A stretch of DNA of 19,818 nt from Methanoregula sp. (GCA_028705545.1 JAQWDG010000015.1:1-19818), one strand, 5' to 3'. Positions 1 to 6,851 are shown, counted from the stretch's first letter. Numbers and translations: made by a program. The notes: generated by a model not told the origin, from the letters alone.

Positions 1-542
1 GGGAGATGGGGCGCTTTACGCCGTTTAAGGAAAAATACGGGCTTGACGGGAGCGTAATCGCAGCGGCAAGCCTGATCGCCGGCATCGGGAGCGCTGTCGG
101 CCTCGAACGGGTGCCGGTCGAGGGCATTAATGGATCGCAGGACTCGAATCTCAAGGGAAAGATCGCAGCAGCCATCCGCGAACTTTCGTACCGGGACTTC
201 GTGCTCGTCAACATCAAGGGGGCCGACGAGTCCGGCCACGACGGCCTGCCCCTGCAGAAAAAGGCGTTTGTCGAAAAGGTCGATGCCGCACTCGCACCGC
301 TCACCGGGTTAAGGGACACCCTTATCGTCATCTGCGCCGACCATTCCACACCGTGCAGCATCCGTGACCACAGTGCCGACCTGGTGCCGGTGATCGTCCG
401 CGGCGATGGTGTCAGGACAGACGATGTGAACGAATACGGCGAACGGGCCTGCGCGAAAGGAGGACTCGGCCGGATCAGGGGGGCGGATCTTTTGCAAATC
501 GCTCTCGATCTCATCAACCGGGCGCACAAGTACGGGGCATAA
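1..542 (+). CDS. apgM: 2,3-bisphosphoglycerate-independent phosphoglycerate mutase, archaeal type (C-terminal part; 5' end outside window)
   Basis: This cytoplasmic enzyme interconverts 3- and 2-phosphoglycerate in glycolysis and gluconeogenesis. The frame is open to the left edge (first complete codon at base 3), so about 179 residues of a roughly 400-residue protein are present; the ATG at 6 is internal. The alkaline-phosphatase-superfamily metal-site motifs are visible: GADESGHDG (about residues 72-80 counted from that ATG), then ADHSTPC (111-117) and RDHSAD (120-125). The spacing and the D/H ligands fit the ApgM family rather than bacterial GpmI. The C-terminal GGLGRIRGADLL stretch is also typical of archaeal ApgM. 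It is the first visible gene of a forward operon: the bactofilin-like gene starts 20 bp after its TAA. Archaea often carry two apgM paralogues, so which copy this is cannot be told from the fragment. Confidence 0.9.
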   Translation, partial: EMGRFTPFKEKYGLDGSVIAAASLIAGIGSAVGLERVPVEGINGSQDSNLKGKIAAAIRELSYRDFVLVNIKGADESGHDGLPLQKKAFVEKVDAALAPLTGLRDTLIVICADHSTPCSIRDHSADLVPVIVRGDGVRTDDVNEYGERACAKGGLGRIRGADLLQIALDLINRAHKYGA

Positions 543-562
543 AAAACAAACGAGAGGGAACC

Positions 563-1405
563 ATGAGCGGAGATACGGTAAAGAACTGGCACAGGCATTG
601 TTTCCTTCCCGACGGGACGGAACTCCAGGAACACAGCATCAAGACCGACCGGGACATCGTGGTCGGGGAGTTCTGCCAGATCGATTACGGCCTCCGGGGC
701 GCCGATGTGTACGTGGGCGAATCCTCAAAAATCCGCGAGTACGTCTGGGCAAACGGCGATGCCCGGATCGGGAACATGTGCGAGATCGGAAGCGACGTGA
801 TTGCAAAAAAAGACGCGTACATCGGCGAAGGCGTCCACATCGCGGGAAAACTGGTAGTAAACGGTGCGCTCGATATCGGTGAGAAGGTGGAGATCGCCGA
901 AGGCTTTGAGGCGACCGGGGAGATCGCGGTGAGAAACCCGATGCCAGTGCTCGTTTTTATCCTCATCTATCTCATGACCATGCTCAGGATCGAGAACGAG
1001 AAAGAGCTCGACCGGATCATCGACAATTTCTTCGAGGACGAGGGAAAGGCCGAGCTCCCGCTCATGATCCCGGCCCGCTCCAAACTCAACATGAAGGTCT
1101 TTGCCGTTCCCTCGTCGATGAAGATCGGGCGGAAGTGCCGGCTGCACGGCAATGTCCGGGCCGGCTCGATCGATCTCCTAGAAGAGACCGTGGTCTTCGG
1201 GTCCTTACGGGCCCGGGGTGCCATCAGCATTGCGGGCGGGTCGACCGTACACGGGAATGTCGAGAGCAGCGGAAAAGTGCACATAAAAGCCGGCGCCCAC
1301 ATCCTCGGCGATGTGATCGCAAAGGAGATCTTCCTTTCAGAAGAGGCAAAGATCGACGGGATCATCGAGGCGCCCCACGGCATGCACATCGGGAGCGGGG
1401 ACTAA
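563..1405 (+). CDS. Bactofilin-like polymer-forming protein with internal hydrophobic segment
   Basis: The 280-residue protein is built of short repeats with hydrophobic and glycine positions every 5-6 residues, as in right-handed beta-helices of the bactofilin (polymer-forming cytoskeletal) family. The repeats form two blocks, about residues 29-123 and 184-273, with turns such as VYVGESSKI, ARIGNMCEIGSDV and STVHGNVESSGKVHI. Between them is a strongly hydrophobic stretch (127-142, PMPVLVFILIYLMTML) followed by a charged helix rich in E, K and D. That stretch could be a membrane anchor or a re-entrant helix, so the protein may scaffold at the membrane; this is inference. The start is supported by GAGGG at 554-558. 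The stop overlaps the next ATG (TAATG), implying translational coupling with the methyltransferase. Bactofilins polymerise without nucleotide. Hexapeptide acyltransferase is the main alternative, but the regular I-x-G-rich repeats and the position of the insert argue for bactofilin. Confidence 0.75.
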   Translation: MSGDTVKNWHRHCFLPDGTELQEHSIKTDRDIVVGEFCQIDYGLRGADVYVGESSKIREYVWANGDARIGNMCEIGSDVIAKKDAYIGEGVHIAGKLVVNGALDIGEKVEIAEGFEATGEIAVRNPMPVLVFILIYLMTMLRIENEKELDRIIDNFFEDEGKAELPLMIPARSKLNMKVFAVPSSMKIGRKCRLHGNVRAGSIDLLEETVVFGSLRARGAISIAGGSTVHGNVESSGKVHIKAGAHILGDVIAKEIFLSEEAKIDGIIEAPHGMHIGSGD

Positions 1406-2247
1406 TGCCGCAGAAAGCCGCCGAGATCCTCGGGCTCGACGAGGTCGCCTTCATCGAACCGTCGTTTGCAGCCCTCACCGACCCGCTCTACACAAGCCTC
1501 CTTGCCGCCGACAACGGCGACGAGGGGCGGATGCTCGTGGACGAGAACGAGGACCCGGTCGCGGTCGCCTTCCACGAGAAGGCCGGGTGGATCGCGGGAT
1601 CGTTTCTCTGCCGGCCCCCGAGCGCAGAGCTGATCGATGCATTCGAGCAGGTTAACGGCGAGATCTACCAGGAGGACCGGGCGGTCTGGGCGGCGGCAGT
1701 CCGCGGGTACTTCTCGTTGTTGCTCAGGAAAGAGGTGGCCCCGGCATTCGAGGACCTCAACCCGGTCAGAAAGGGGATCCTCTCCGATGCGATCACCGGA
1801 GTCTGGGGGAAAGGAACAGGAGAGACCTGTATCGACTGCGGCTGCGGGTCCGGGGTCGGGTCGCTCGTGCTCCGCGAGCTCGGGTACACCCCGCTCTCGT
1901 TCGACAACGATCCGGCGCTCCTCTCGCTCGGTCTTGAAAAGGGCCGGCTGCTCCCGGAAGAGACGATGTGCATCGATGCAACGCAGGTCGCGGCATATAC
2001 CGGGCCGGTGCCAAAAGCCATCGGGATCATGATGGGTGAGATCAACACGTTCTCATCTGAGATGTGGCATGCGATAGCCGCCGGCCTCTTTGCGGTGAGC
2101 CGCGAGACCCTCATCACGGTAGGAACAGAACCAGAGACCCACCTGATAGCGGAATGGGCAAACGAGGCCGGTCGGAGCATCGAGATCCGCGAGAATACCG
2201 GCGATGCGTTCTACGACCACTGGCTCTGCGTGGCCCGGCAGTCCTGA
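1405..2247 (+). CDS. SAM-dependent methyltransferase (class I), substrate unknown
   Basis: A 280-residue protein. Motif I (CIDCGCGSGVG, residues 142-152) is a classic glycine-rich SAM loop; an acidic residue ending the next strand (FDND, near 167) and CIDAT (about 189-193) fit motifs II and III of a Rossmann methyltransferase. The N-terminal 130 residues have no recognisable motif and probably form a substrate or dimer domain. I chose the ATG at 1405 because it overlaps the bactofilin stop as TAATG; longer open frame upstream lies wholly inside the bactofilin gene and is unlikely to be used. The coupling suggests the two proteins act together, for example in modifying a surface or cytoskeletal component, but the substrate is not visible. 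Cys144, Cys146 and Cys189 sit close to the SAM site. The call as a methyltransferase is solid and the target unknown. Confidence 0.8.
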   Translation: MPQKAAEILGLDEVAFIEPSFAALTDPLYTSLLAADNGDEGRMLVDENEDPVAVAFHEKAGWIAGSFLCRPPSAELIDAFEQVNGEIYQEDRAVWAAAVRGYFSLLLRKEVAPAFEDLNPVRKGILSDAITGVWGKGTGETCIDCGCGSGVGSLVLRELGYTPLSFDNDPALLSLGLEKGRLLPEETMCIDATQVAAYTGPVPKAIGIMMGEINTFSSEMWHAIAAGLFAVSRETLITVGTEPETHLIAEWANEAGRSIEIRENTGDAFYDHWLCVARQS

Positions 2248-2259
2248 ACCGGATTCACC

Positions 2260-2302
2260 AAAAAATGTGTCCCTTTCAGGGAGGGTCGGTTCTTCTTTTT
2301 TT
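2260..2302. terminator. Bidirectional terminator between convergent genes
   Basis: A 5-bp stem with a 3-base loop (TCCCT TTC AGGGA, 2270-2282) is flanked by six A at 2260-2265, which is oligo-T on the minus strand, and by a T-rich tract on the plus strand (2291-2302, TTCTTTTTTT). It lies between the methyltransferase stop and the end of the convergent zinc-ribbon gene, so each strand ends in the oligo-T expected of archaeal termination. Confidence 0.6.
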
Positions 2303-2305
2303 ATT

Positions 2306-2593
2306 TTAGCCGATCCGGGCAAGCCGGGGACTGACCCACCGGCTTACCTTCCAGTAGCACCATGCAGCAATGGCGCCGATGATAAAACAGACGGTCACCC
2401 GGAACCGGAGATCGAAACCGGAGTCCGCGGTGAGCACTACAAAAAAGAGGCTGACCGCGATCATCACAGCCGCAAGCGACACGACGACGATACCGGTCTC
2501 GGCATGGGTCGGGCGGGGGTTTGCCTCAAACCCGCAGAAGTGGCAGCGGGTGCTTCCTTCGGGCAGCCGGGTCCCGCAGTTCGGGCAGATCAT
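2306..2593 (-). CDS. Small zinc-ribbon membrane protein
   Basis: A 95-residue protein with an N-terminal zinc ribbon: Cys3, Cys6, Cys17 and Cys20 in two CXXC knuckles (CPNCG, CHFCG), followed by two hydrophobic segments at about residues 33-55 and 66-82 and a basic C terminus. It is predicted to sit in the membrane with the ribbon in the cytoplasm. Such proteins are common in archaea and mostly without assigned role; the ribbon may bind nucleic acid or mediate protein contact. The gene is monocistronic, convergent with the methyltransferase and 55 bp downstream of the HxlR gene on the same strand. A function cannot be given. Confidence 0.75.
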   Translation of the reverse strand: MICPNCGTRLPEGSTRCHFCGFEANPRPTHAETGIVVVSLAAVMIAVSLFFVVLTADSGFDLRFRVTVCFIIGAIAAWCYWKVSRWVSPRLARIG

Positions 2594-2648
2594 AATGCAA
2601 GTATCCCATTTTTCTTTGCAATCAGTTAAAGCAATGGGCCGGCCGTCC

Positions 2649-3008
2649 TTACAGCACGCAGACCTCGCAACTCTGGCTGCCGCAGGGGATGTTGTCGATC
2701 TTATACGTGAGCGCCCAGCGCTTGATCCCCCGGATCACGTCCATGAGCGCAAGGCCGCTCCCCGTTAACGAATACTCGCTCTTTACCGGGAAGGTGGTGG
2801 CATCCACCTTTTTTTGTACTATTCCCTCTGCTTCGAGCTCATGCAGGCGTTCCGAGAGCACTTTCTGGGTGATATCGCCGAGCGCTTCCATGAGCTCCGA
2901 GAACCGCCGGGTGTGGTCCGGCCCCTTGTAGATCTCGAGGATGACAAGAAGCGTCCATTTCTTCGTGAGGTATCTGACTGTGCGGTTGACCGTGCAGCTC
3001 TTGTCCAT
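2649..3008 (-). CDS. HxlR-family winged-helix regulator with terminal cysteine cluster
   Basis: A 119-residue DNA-binding regulator. HxlR hallmarks are present: the early Cys5, KKWTLLVILEI (about 16-26), RRFSELMEALGDITQKVLSERLHELEAEGIV (34-64, recognition helix region) and a wing containing SEYSLTGSG. HxlR proteins act as dimers and often respond to thiol-reactive or oxidative stress through the N-terminal cysteine. Here the C-terminal tail adds Cys109, Cys114 and Cys117 (CGSQSCEVC), giving four cysteines that could bind a metal or Fe-S cluster, or form disulfides. The gene is divergent from hcp with 83 bp between starts; a TATA-like TATTTAA at 3033-3039 lies 25-31 bp before the ATG, suggesting a nearly leaderless transcript. 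I infer that it controls both itself and the hcp operon. Confidence 0.85.
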   Translation of the reverse strand: MDKSCTVNRTVRYLTKKWTLLVILEIYKGPDHTRRFSELMEALGDITQKVLSERLHELEAEGIVQKKVDATTFPVKSEYSLTGSGLALMDVIRGIKRWALTYKIDNIPCGSQSCEVCVL

Positions 3009-3091
3009 GGTATAGTTTCTGAAACTCTTTCCTATTTAACCCTAGTATACTAAAGAAACCTTGTAGGAAAAAGATACGAAGGTGCTGGAAA
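3009..3091. promoter_or_regulatory. Divergent HxlR/hcp promoter with inverted repeats
   Basis: For the regulator, TATTTAA (3033-3039, read on minus as TTAAATA) sits at TATA distance from its ATG. Between it and that start is AGTTTC-T-GAAACT (3014-3026), a 6-bp inverted repeat with a one-base centre, well placed for an autoregulatory operator. For hcp, the perfect 10-bp palindrome TAGTATACTA (3043-3052) doubles as an AT-rich TATA candidate, with a start about 25 bp on and AAGGTG (3079-3084) as ribosome binding site 7 bp before the ATG. Operator function is inferred. Confidence 0.55.
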
Positions 3092-4708
3092 ATGTTCTGC
3101 TACCAGTGTGAAGAGACAGCGCGGGGAACCGGCTGTACGGTAAAGGGTGTCTGCGGGAAGGAAAGCGCAACCGCGGGCCTGATGGACGTTGCAATATACC
3201 TCTGCAAGGGAATAGCAGAGCGAAACATTGCTGCCGCAAAGAAGGGATTGGAGAATAAGGACGCCGGCCGGTTCATCGCCGAAGTGCTCTTCTCCACGCT
3301 CACCAACGTGAACTTCGACGATCAGCGGTTCCGGGCACTGATTGCTCAGGCAATAGCAATCCGTGACGCACTCCCGGCAGCGGGCACACACGAACCGGAA
3401 GCCTGTACCTGGACGCCGAAGAACGATGCCGAGATCGCGGCAAAGGCCGAGAAGATCGCACAGCAGGCAAACGCAAACGACGATGTCCACTCGCTGCGGG
3501 CCCTGCTCCTCTTTGGCCTCAAAGGCGTTGCCGCATACTACCACCATGCAGTAGTACTCGGGTACACGGATGAGAAGATCACCGCGTTCATGCAGAAAGG
3601 GCTCGCCTCCACCCTCCACGATCTCCCGGCAAGCGAGATGACCGCTCTCGTACTCGAATGCGGCGGGATCGGCGTGGAAACGCTCGCCCTCCTTGACACG
3701 GCAAACACCAAAACCTACGGCAGCCCGCAGATCACGCCGGTTAAGACCGGTGCAGGGAAACGCCCGGGCATCCTTGTCACCGGCCACGATCTCAAAGACC
3801 TGGAGATGCTTCTTGAACAAGCAAAGGACAGCGGTGTCGACATCTACACGCACGGCGAGATGCTGCCGGCAAACGCCTACCCGGCGTTCAAGAAATACGC
3901 AAACCTTGCCGGCAACTACGGCTCGTCATGGTGGCACCAGAAAGAGGAGTTCGAGAAGTTCAACGGCCCGGTGCTTGTCACCACCAACTGCATCGTGCCG
4001 CCCAAAGACAGCTACCAGGGCCGGCTCTATACCACGGGACCGGCCGGCTACCCGGGCGTCACGCACATCCCGGCAGCCGCTGACGGCTCAAAGGACTTCT
4101 CCGGAATCATCAGGTACGCACAGACCTGCCCGCCCCCGCAGGACCTGGGTTCGCCCGGCCGGGATCTCATCACGGGCTGCGGCCATGACGCCGTGCTCGC
4201 CATTGCCGGCACAGTCATCGAAGCGGTCAAAAAAGGCGATATCAAACGGTTCGTGGTCATGGCCGGCTGCGACGGCAGGCAGGCAGAGCGCGAGTATTAC
4301 ACGAAGTTTGCCGAGGCACTCCCGAAGAACACCGTGATCCTGACCGCCGGGTGCGCCAAGTACCGGTATAATGGCCTCGACCTCGGCACGATCGGGGGCA
4401 TCCCCCGGGTGATCGATGCCGGCCAGTGCAATGACTGCTACTCACTCGTGGTGATCGCCCAGGCCCTAGCAAAGGCGTTCAACGTGGGGATAAACGAGCT
4501 GCCGGTCTCGTACAACATTGCCTGGTACGAGCAGAAGGCAGCGCTCGTCCTCCTGGCACTCTTAAACCTCGGGGTAAAGAACATCACGCTCGGGCCAAAA
4601 CTCCCGGCCTTTGTCTCCCCGGGTGTCTTAAAAGTGCTCGTGGACAACTTCGGGATTGCAAAGAACAGCACGGTCGAGGCAGACCTTGCCCGGCTCGTGC
4701 CGGCCTGA
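3092..4708 (+). CDS. hcp: Hybrid-cluster protein (hydroxylamine reductase / NO-detoxifying Hcp)
   Basis: Hcp carries a [4Fe-4S] cluster and the Fe4-S2-O2 hybrid cluster; it reduces hydroxylamine to ammonia in vitro and acts as an NO reductase and nitrosylation factor in bacteria. The N terminus has Cys3, Cys6, Cys15 and Cys21 (CX2CX8CX5C), the short spacing of strict-anaerobe Hcp. Hybrid-cluster ligands are all visible: His254 (HGEMLPA), Glu285 or Glu286 (QKEEF), Cys300 (TTNC), Cys393 (MAGCDG), Cys421 (TAGCAKY), Cys446 (GQCNDCYS) and Glu480 (WYEQKA). At 538 residues it is full length for the class. It heads a forward set with a cupin, a CXXC protein and a ferredoxin-like protein, likely including its electron donor, and faces an HxlR regulator. 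Family identity is secure; the physiological substrate in this archaeon is inferred to be NO or hydroxylamine. Confidence 0.97.
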   Translation: MFCYQCEETARGTGCTVKGVCGKESATAGLMDVAIYLCKGIAERNIAAAKKGLENKDAGRFIAEVLFSTLTNVNFDDQRFRALIAQAIAIRDALPAAGTHEPEACTWTPKNDAEIAAKAEKIAQQANANDDVHSLRALLLFGLKGVAAYYHHAVVLGYTDEKITAFMQKGLASTLHDLPASEMTALVLECGGIGVETLALLDTANTKTYGSPQITPVKTGAGKRPGILVTGHDLKDLEMLLEQAKDSGVDIYTHGEMLPANAYPAFKKYANLAGNYGSSWWHQKEEFEKFNGPVLVTTNCIVPPKDSYQGRLYTTGPAGYPGVTHIPAAADGSKDFSGIIRYAQTCPPPQDLGSPGRDLITGCGHDAVLAIAGTVIEAVKKGDIKRFVVMAGCDGRQAEREYYTKFAEALPKNTVILTAGCAKYRYNGLDLGTIGGIPRVIDAGQCNDCYSLVVIAQALAKAFNVGINELPVSYNIAWYEQKAALVLLALLNLGVKNITLGPKLPAFVSPGVLKVLVDNFGIAKNSTVEADLARLVPA

Positions 4709-4781
4709 AAACCCATAATTATTTTACCGCTCCCGGCCAGCAAACGATCAAAAGGAGACCGCAGGAAAAAAGGTGAATTTC

Positions 4782-5144
4782 ATGCCAGAAACGATCGAAC
4801 CACGGGAAAAGCCCGACAAAAAACGCGAAGAGCTCAAGGGAAAAGTCCTCTCGTTAAAAGAGCTCGTTGACTACCAGGAGGGCGCTGTCACCAGCCGGAT
4901 GATCGTAAACCGGGCGGCGGGCAGCATTACCCTGTTCTCATTCGATGAAAACGAAGGCCTTTCCGAGCACACGGCACCATTCGATGCCACGGTTACCATC
5001 CTTGAAGGGGAATGCGAGGTCTGGGTTGCCGGGCAGACCTGCACCATGAAAGAGGGAGATACCATTATTTTCCCGGCACATGCTCCCCATGCACTCTCTG
5101 CGGTCACCCGGTTCAAGATGAGCCTTACCATGATACGGGGATGA
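4782..5144 (+). CDS. Cupin-domain protein in hcp operon
   Basis: A 120-residue single-domain cupin after a charged 25-residue N terminus. Motif 1 is around residues 59-78 (GLSEHTAPFDATVTILEGE) with His63, while the usual second His is Ala65. Motif 2 is EGDTIIFPAHAPHALSA with His100 and His103. The metal set is therefore reduced or altered, and the protein may bind a small ligand or a metal with fewer ligands. I chose the ATG at 4782 because AGGTGA (4771-4776) is a good ribosome binding site 5 bp upstream; an in-frame GTG at 4773 overlaps that site. It begins 73 bp after hcp, in a gap with the AT-rich CATAATTATTTTA that might serve as a second promoter. Its stop overlaps the next start (ATGA). 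Role unknown; small cupins of this kind often occur beside stress reductases. Confidence 0.8.
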   Translation: MPETIEPREKPDKKREELKGKVLSLKELVDYQEGAVTSRMIVNRAAGSITLFSFDENEGLSEHTAPFDATVTILEGECEVWVAGQTCTMKEGDTIIFPAHAPHALSAVTRFKMSLTMIRG

Positions 5145-5455
5145 CCGGGATGGGGGGAGATGGAAACGAGGGGAATTACTGCTCTATCTGCGGCGGCATC
5201 CCACCGGATCAGATCAAGATCAAGAAGATCCGGATTAATGAAAAAGAGACCGGGATAGACCGGCTTGACTGGATCCTGTTCGATGTGTACTGCAAACACC
5301 TTGCAGATGATGAACTCATCACCGACGAACTCGTAAAACGGGTCCGGCAGTTTAATTATATACCGACAAAAAAACTGCCGGCATACCGGGAAGCCCTCCT
5401 GCGGGAATTCAAGGCGTTCAAACCTGACGGTATACCGTCTGGCAAAGGGTCATGA
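5141..5455 (+). CDS. Small CXXC protein in hcp operon, function unknown
   Basis: A 104-residue acidic/basic mixed protein. The ATG at 5141 overlaps the cupin stop (ATGA), which decides the start; the open frame continues upstream inside the cupin gene but is unlikely to be used. Near the N terminus YCSICGG (Cys14, Cys17) looks like a redox or metal-binding knuckle; Cys51 is the only other cysteine. The rest, from about residue 29, is a compact domain with RINEKETGIDRLDWILFDV and, near the C terminus, a VRQFNYIP...YREALLREF pattern that I believe recurs in small proteins of anaerobes, sometimes joined to redox or regulatory domains; I cannot name the family with certainty. Being translationally coupled to the cupin and 24 bp before the ferredoxin-like gene, it is probably an accessory to Hcp redox chemistry or metal handling. 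Confidence 0.75.
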   Translation: MTGMGGDGNEGNYCSICGGIPPDQIKIKKIRINEKETGIDRLDWILFDVYCKHLADDELITDELVKRVRQFNYIPTKKLPAYREALLREFKAFKPDGIPSGKGS

Positions 5456-5479
5456 AGAAAAAACCGGAAGTGTGTGCAG

Positions 5480-6385
5480 ATGAAACGAAAGATCATCCGG
5501 ATTGACGAAACGAAATGCACGGGCTGCGGCCAGTGCATCCCGGACTGCCCCGAGGGAGCCCTCCAGCTCATCGGGGGGAAGGCCCGGCTGGTCTCCGACC
5601 TGTTCTGCGACGGGCTCGGGGCCTGCATCGGTACCTGCCCGGAAGGAGCGATCTCCGTTATCGAACGGGAGGCAGCGCCGTACGATGAGCGGGCGGTGAT
5701 GGAGACGATCGTGCGGCAGGGCGCACCGGTGATTAAAGCCCATCTCGAACACCTTGCCGGCCACGGGCAGATTCCCTTGTATGATCAGGCAATCGAGTAC
5801 CTGATCGAGCAGGGAATCCCCATCCCCGATCATGCGGCACCGGACCGGAAATCTGCCGCCCCGCCACAGGCTCATCCGCCGGCAGGCCGTATGGGTGAAG
5901 GCGTTGTCTGCCCTCAGGGCCCGCACGGGGCCCACCCGTTTGCCGGGTGCCCTGGTTCGGCGGCACGCAGTATTCCCCGCACAGGCGGTCCCCGTCAACC
6001 GGTGGGCGGGACAACAGACTCAGAGCTCCGGCAATGGCCGGTCCAGCTCAGTCTTTTGAACCCCGCTGCCCCGTATTTCGAGAACGCCGACCTGCTCATT
6101 GCCGCGGACTGCGTGCCGTTTGCCTATGCCGGGTTCCATGCAGAGCTGCTCAAAGGAAAGATCGTGATCATCTTCTGCCCGAAGCTCGATCCCGATATCC
6201 CGGGGTACATAGAAAAGCTCGCCGCTATCTTCTCGCAGCACACGATCCGCTCCATCACGGTCGCCCACATGGAGGTCCCCTGCTGCAGCGGGGTCCGGTA
6301 CGTGGTGGACAAGGCTCTGGAAAAATCCGGAAAAAAGATCCCGGTAGAAGAGAAGACTATTACCATTGACGGGAAGGTGAAGTGA
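5480..6385 (+). CDS. Ferredoxin-like iron-sulfur protein with modified second cluster site
   Basis: A 301-residue cytoplasmic iron-sulfur protein. The first site is canonical (Cys13, 16, 19, 23; CX2CX2CX3CP). The second reads FCDGLGACIGTCP, with Cys43, Cys49 and Cys53, where the expected second cysteine is Leu46; this suggests a three-ligand [3Fe-4S] or labile [4Fe-4S] cluster. A flexible Pro/Gly/His-rich linker (about 115-180) with CPQGPH and GCPGS leads to an alpha/beta domain (185-301) with Cys211 (ADCVPFAYAGFH), Cys233 (IFCPK) and a Cys-Cys pair at 268-269 (VPCCSG). Such proteins with a 4Fe-4S dicluster head are, as I recall, frequent beside hcp in anaerobes, so it is a strong candidate electron donor or NO-handling partner. 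I prefer the ATG at 5480 over GTG 5474 because GGAAG at 5466-5470 is better spaced. It ends the module. Confidence 0.85.
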   Translation: MKRKIIRIDETKCTGCGQCIPDCPEGALQLIGGKARLVSDLFCDGLGACIGTCPEGAISVIEREAAPYDERAVMETIVRQGAPVIKAHLEHLAGHGQIPLYDQAIEYLIEQGIPIPDHAAPDRKSAAPPQAHPPAGRMGEGVVCPQGPHGAHPFAGCPGSAARSIPRTGGPRQPVGGTTDSELRQWPVQLSLLNPAAPYFENADLLIAADCVPFAYAGFHAELLKGKIVIIFCPKLDPDIPGYIEKLAAIFSQHTIRSITVAHMEVPCCSGVRYVVDKALEKSGKKIPVEEKTITIDGKVK

Positions 6386-6545
6386 AAGTGTTCCAGAGGT
6401 GTCTTTACAGAGGGTTTCTAGATAGTTGCGCTTTACGGGAGCTCTTCGTTATTATGGATGCCAGCCCTCCCACAAAAAATATACCTGTCTGAACAGTGCT
6501 ATTAGCTGCGTTTTCGTCCGATGGAAAAACCCGGTTTTTGGCCGA

Positions 6546-6568
6546 ATTCGTGCGTGTTTTGCACGAAT
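6546..6568. repeat. Perfect 8-bp inverted repeat (stem-loop)
   Basis: ATTCGTGC (6546-6553) and GCACGAAT (6561-6568) are exact reverse complements separated by the 7-base loop GTGTTTT. The right half of the hairpin is followed by a second copy of GTGCGTGTTT (6571-6580), first seen at 6550-6559. No T-tract follows on either strand, so an ordinary terminator is unlikely. Confidence 0.6.
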
Positions 6569-6601
6569 AAGTGCGTGTTTGGAGGTGTGGAAGGGCAATC
6601 G

Positions 6602-6618
6602 GGGCCCGTATCGGGCCC
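6602..6618. repeat. GGGCCC hairpin
   Basis: GGGCCC at 6602-6607 and 6613-6618 pair as a 6-bp all-G/C stem over the 5-base loop GTATC. It lies 34 bases after the stem-loop at 6546-6568 in the same non-coding interval. Confidence 0.5.
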
Positions 6619-6843
6619 TAAATACCCTGGGTCTCGGACTCTGTCAGAACCTCCCGGATACTATCCTTTGGCACCTCTCCGTCGGGTGCAGCCGGGCATC
6701 GGATAATTTGTCACGATCACATCAGCCGAATGTCCCAAGAGCCAATTCAGAGCGTCTCTCCCAGAATAGACCGGATGCATTGTTACATCACCGAACCGTT
6801 CGCATAATCTGCATACTACCCAGCCAGATTCTGGTCATCCTCC

Positions 6844-6851
6844 AAAAAAAA
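6844..6851 (-). terminator. Oligo-T terminator of the ABC-transporter operon
   Basis: Eight consecutive A on the plus strand give eight T on the minus strand 7-14 bases after the TGA stop of the ATPase gene, matching simple archaeal oligo-T termination. Confidence 0.6.

Noticed and set aside
1135..1404. Longer methyltransferase reading from upstream start inside the bactofilin gene
   Set aside because: The extension is arginine- and proline-rich out-of-frame translation of the bactofilin gene; the TAATG start at 1405 gives a normal family-length protein.
6546..6618. CRISPR-like repeats
   Set aside because: Only one 10-bp direct repeat with 11-bp spacing; no array, regular spacers or cas genes.
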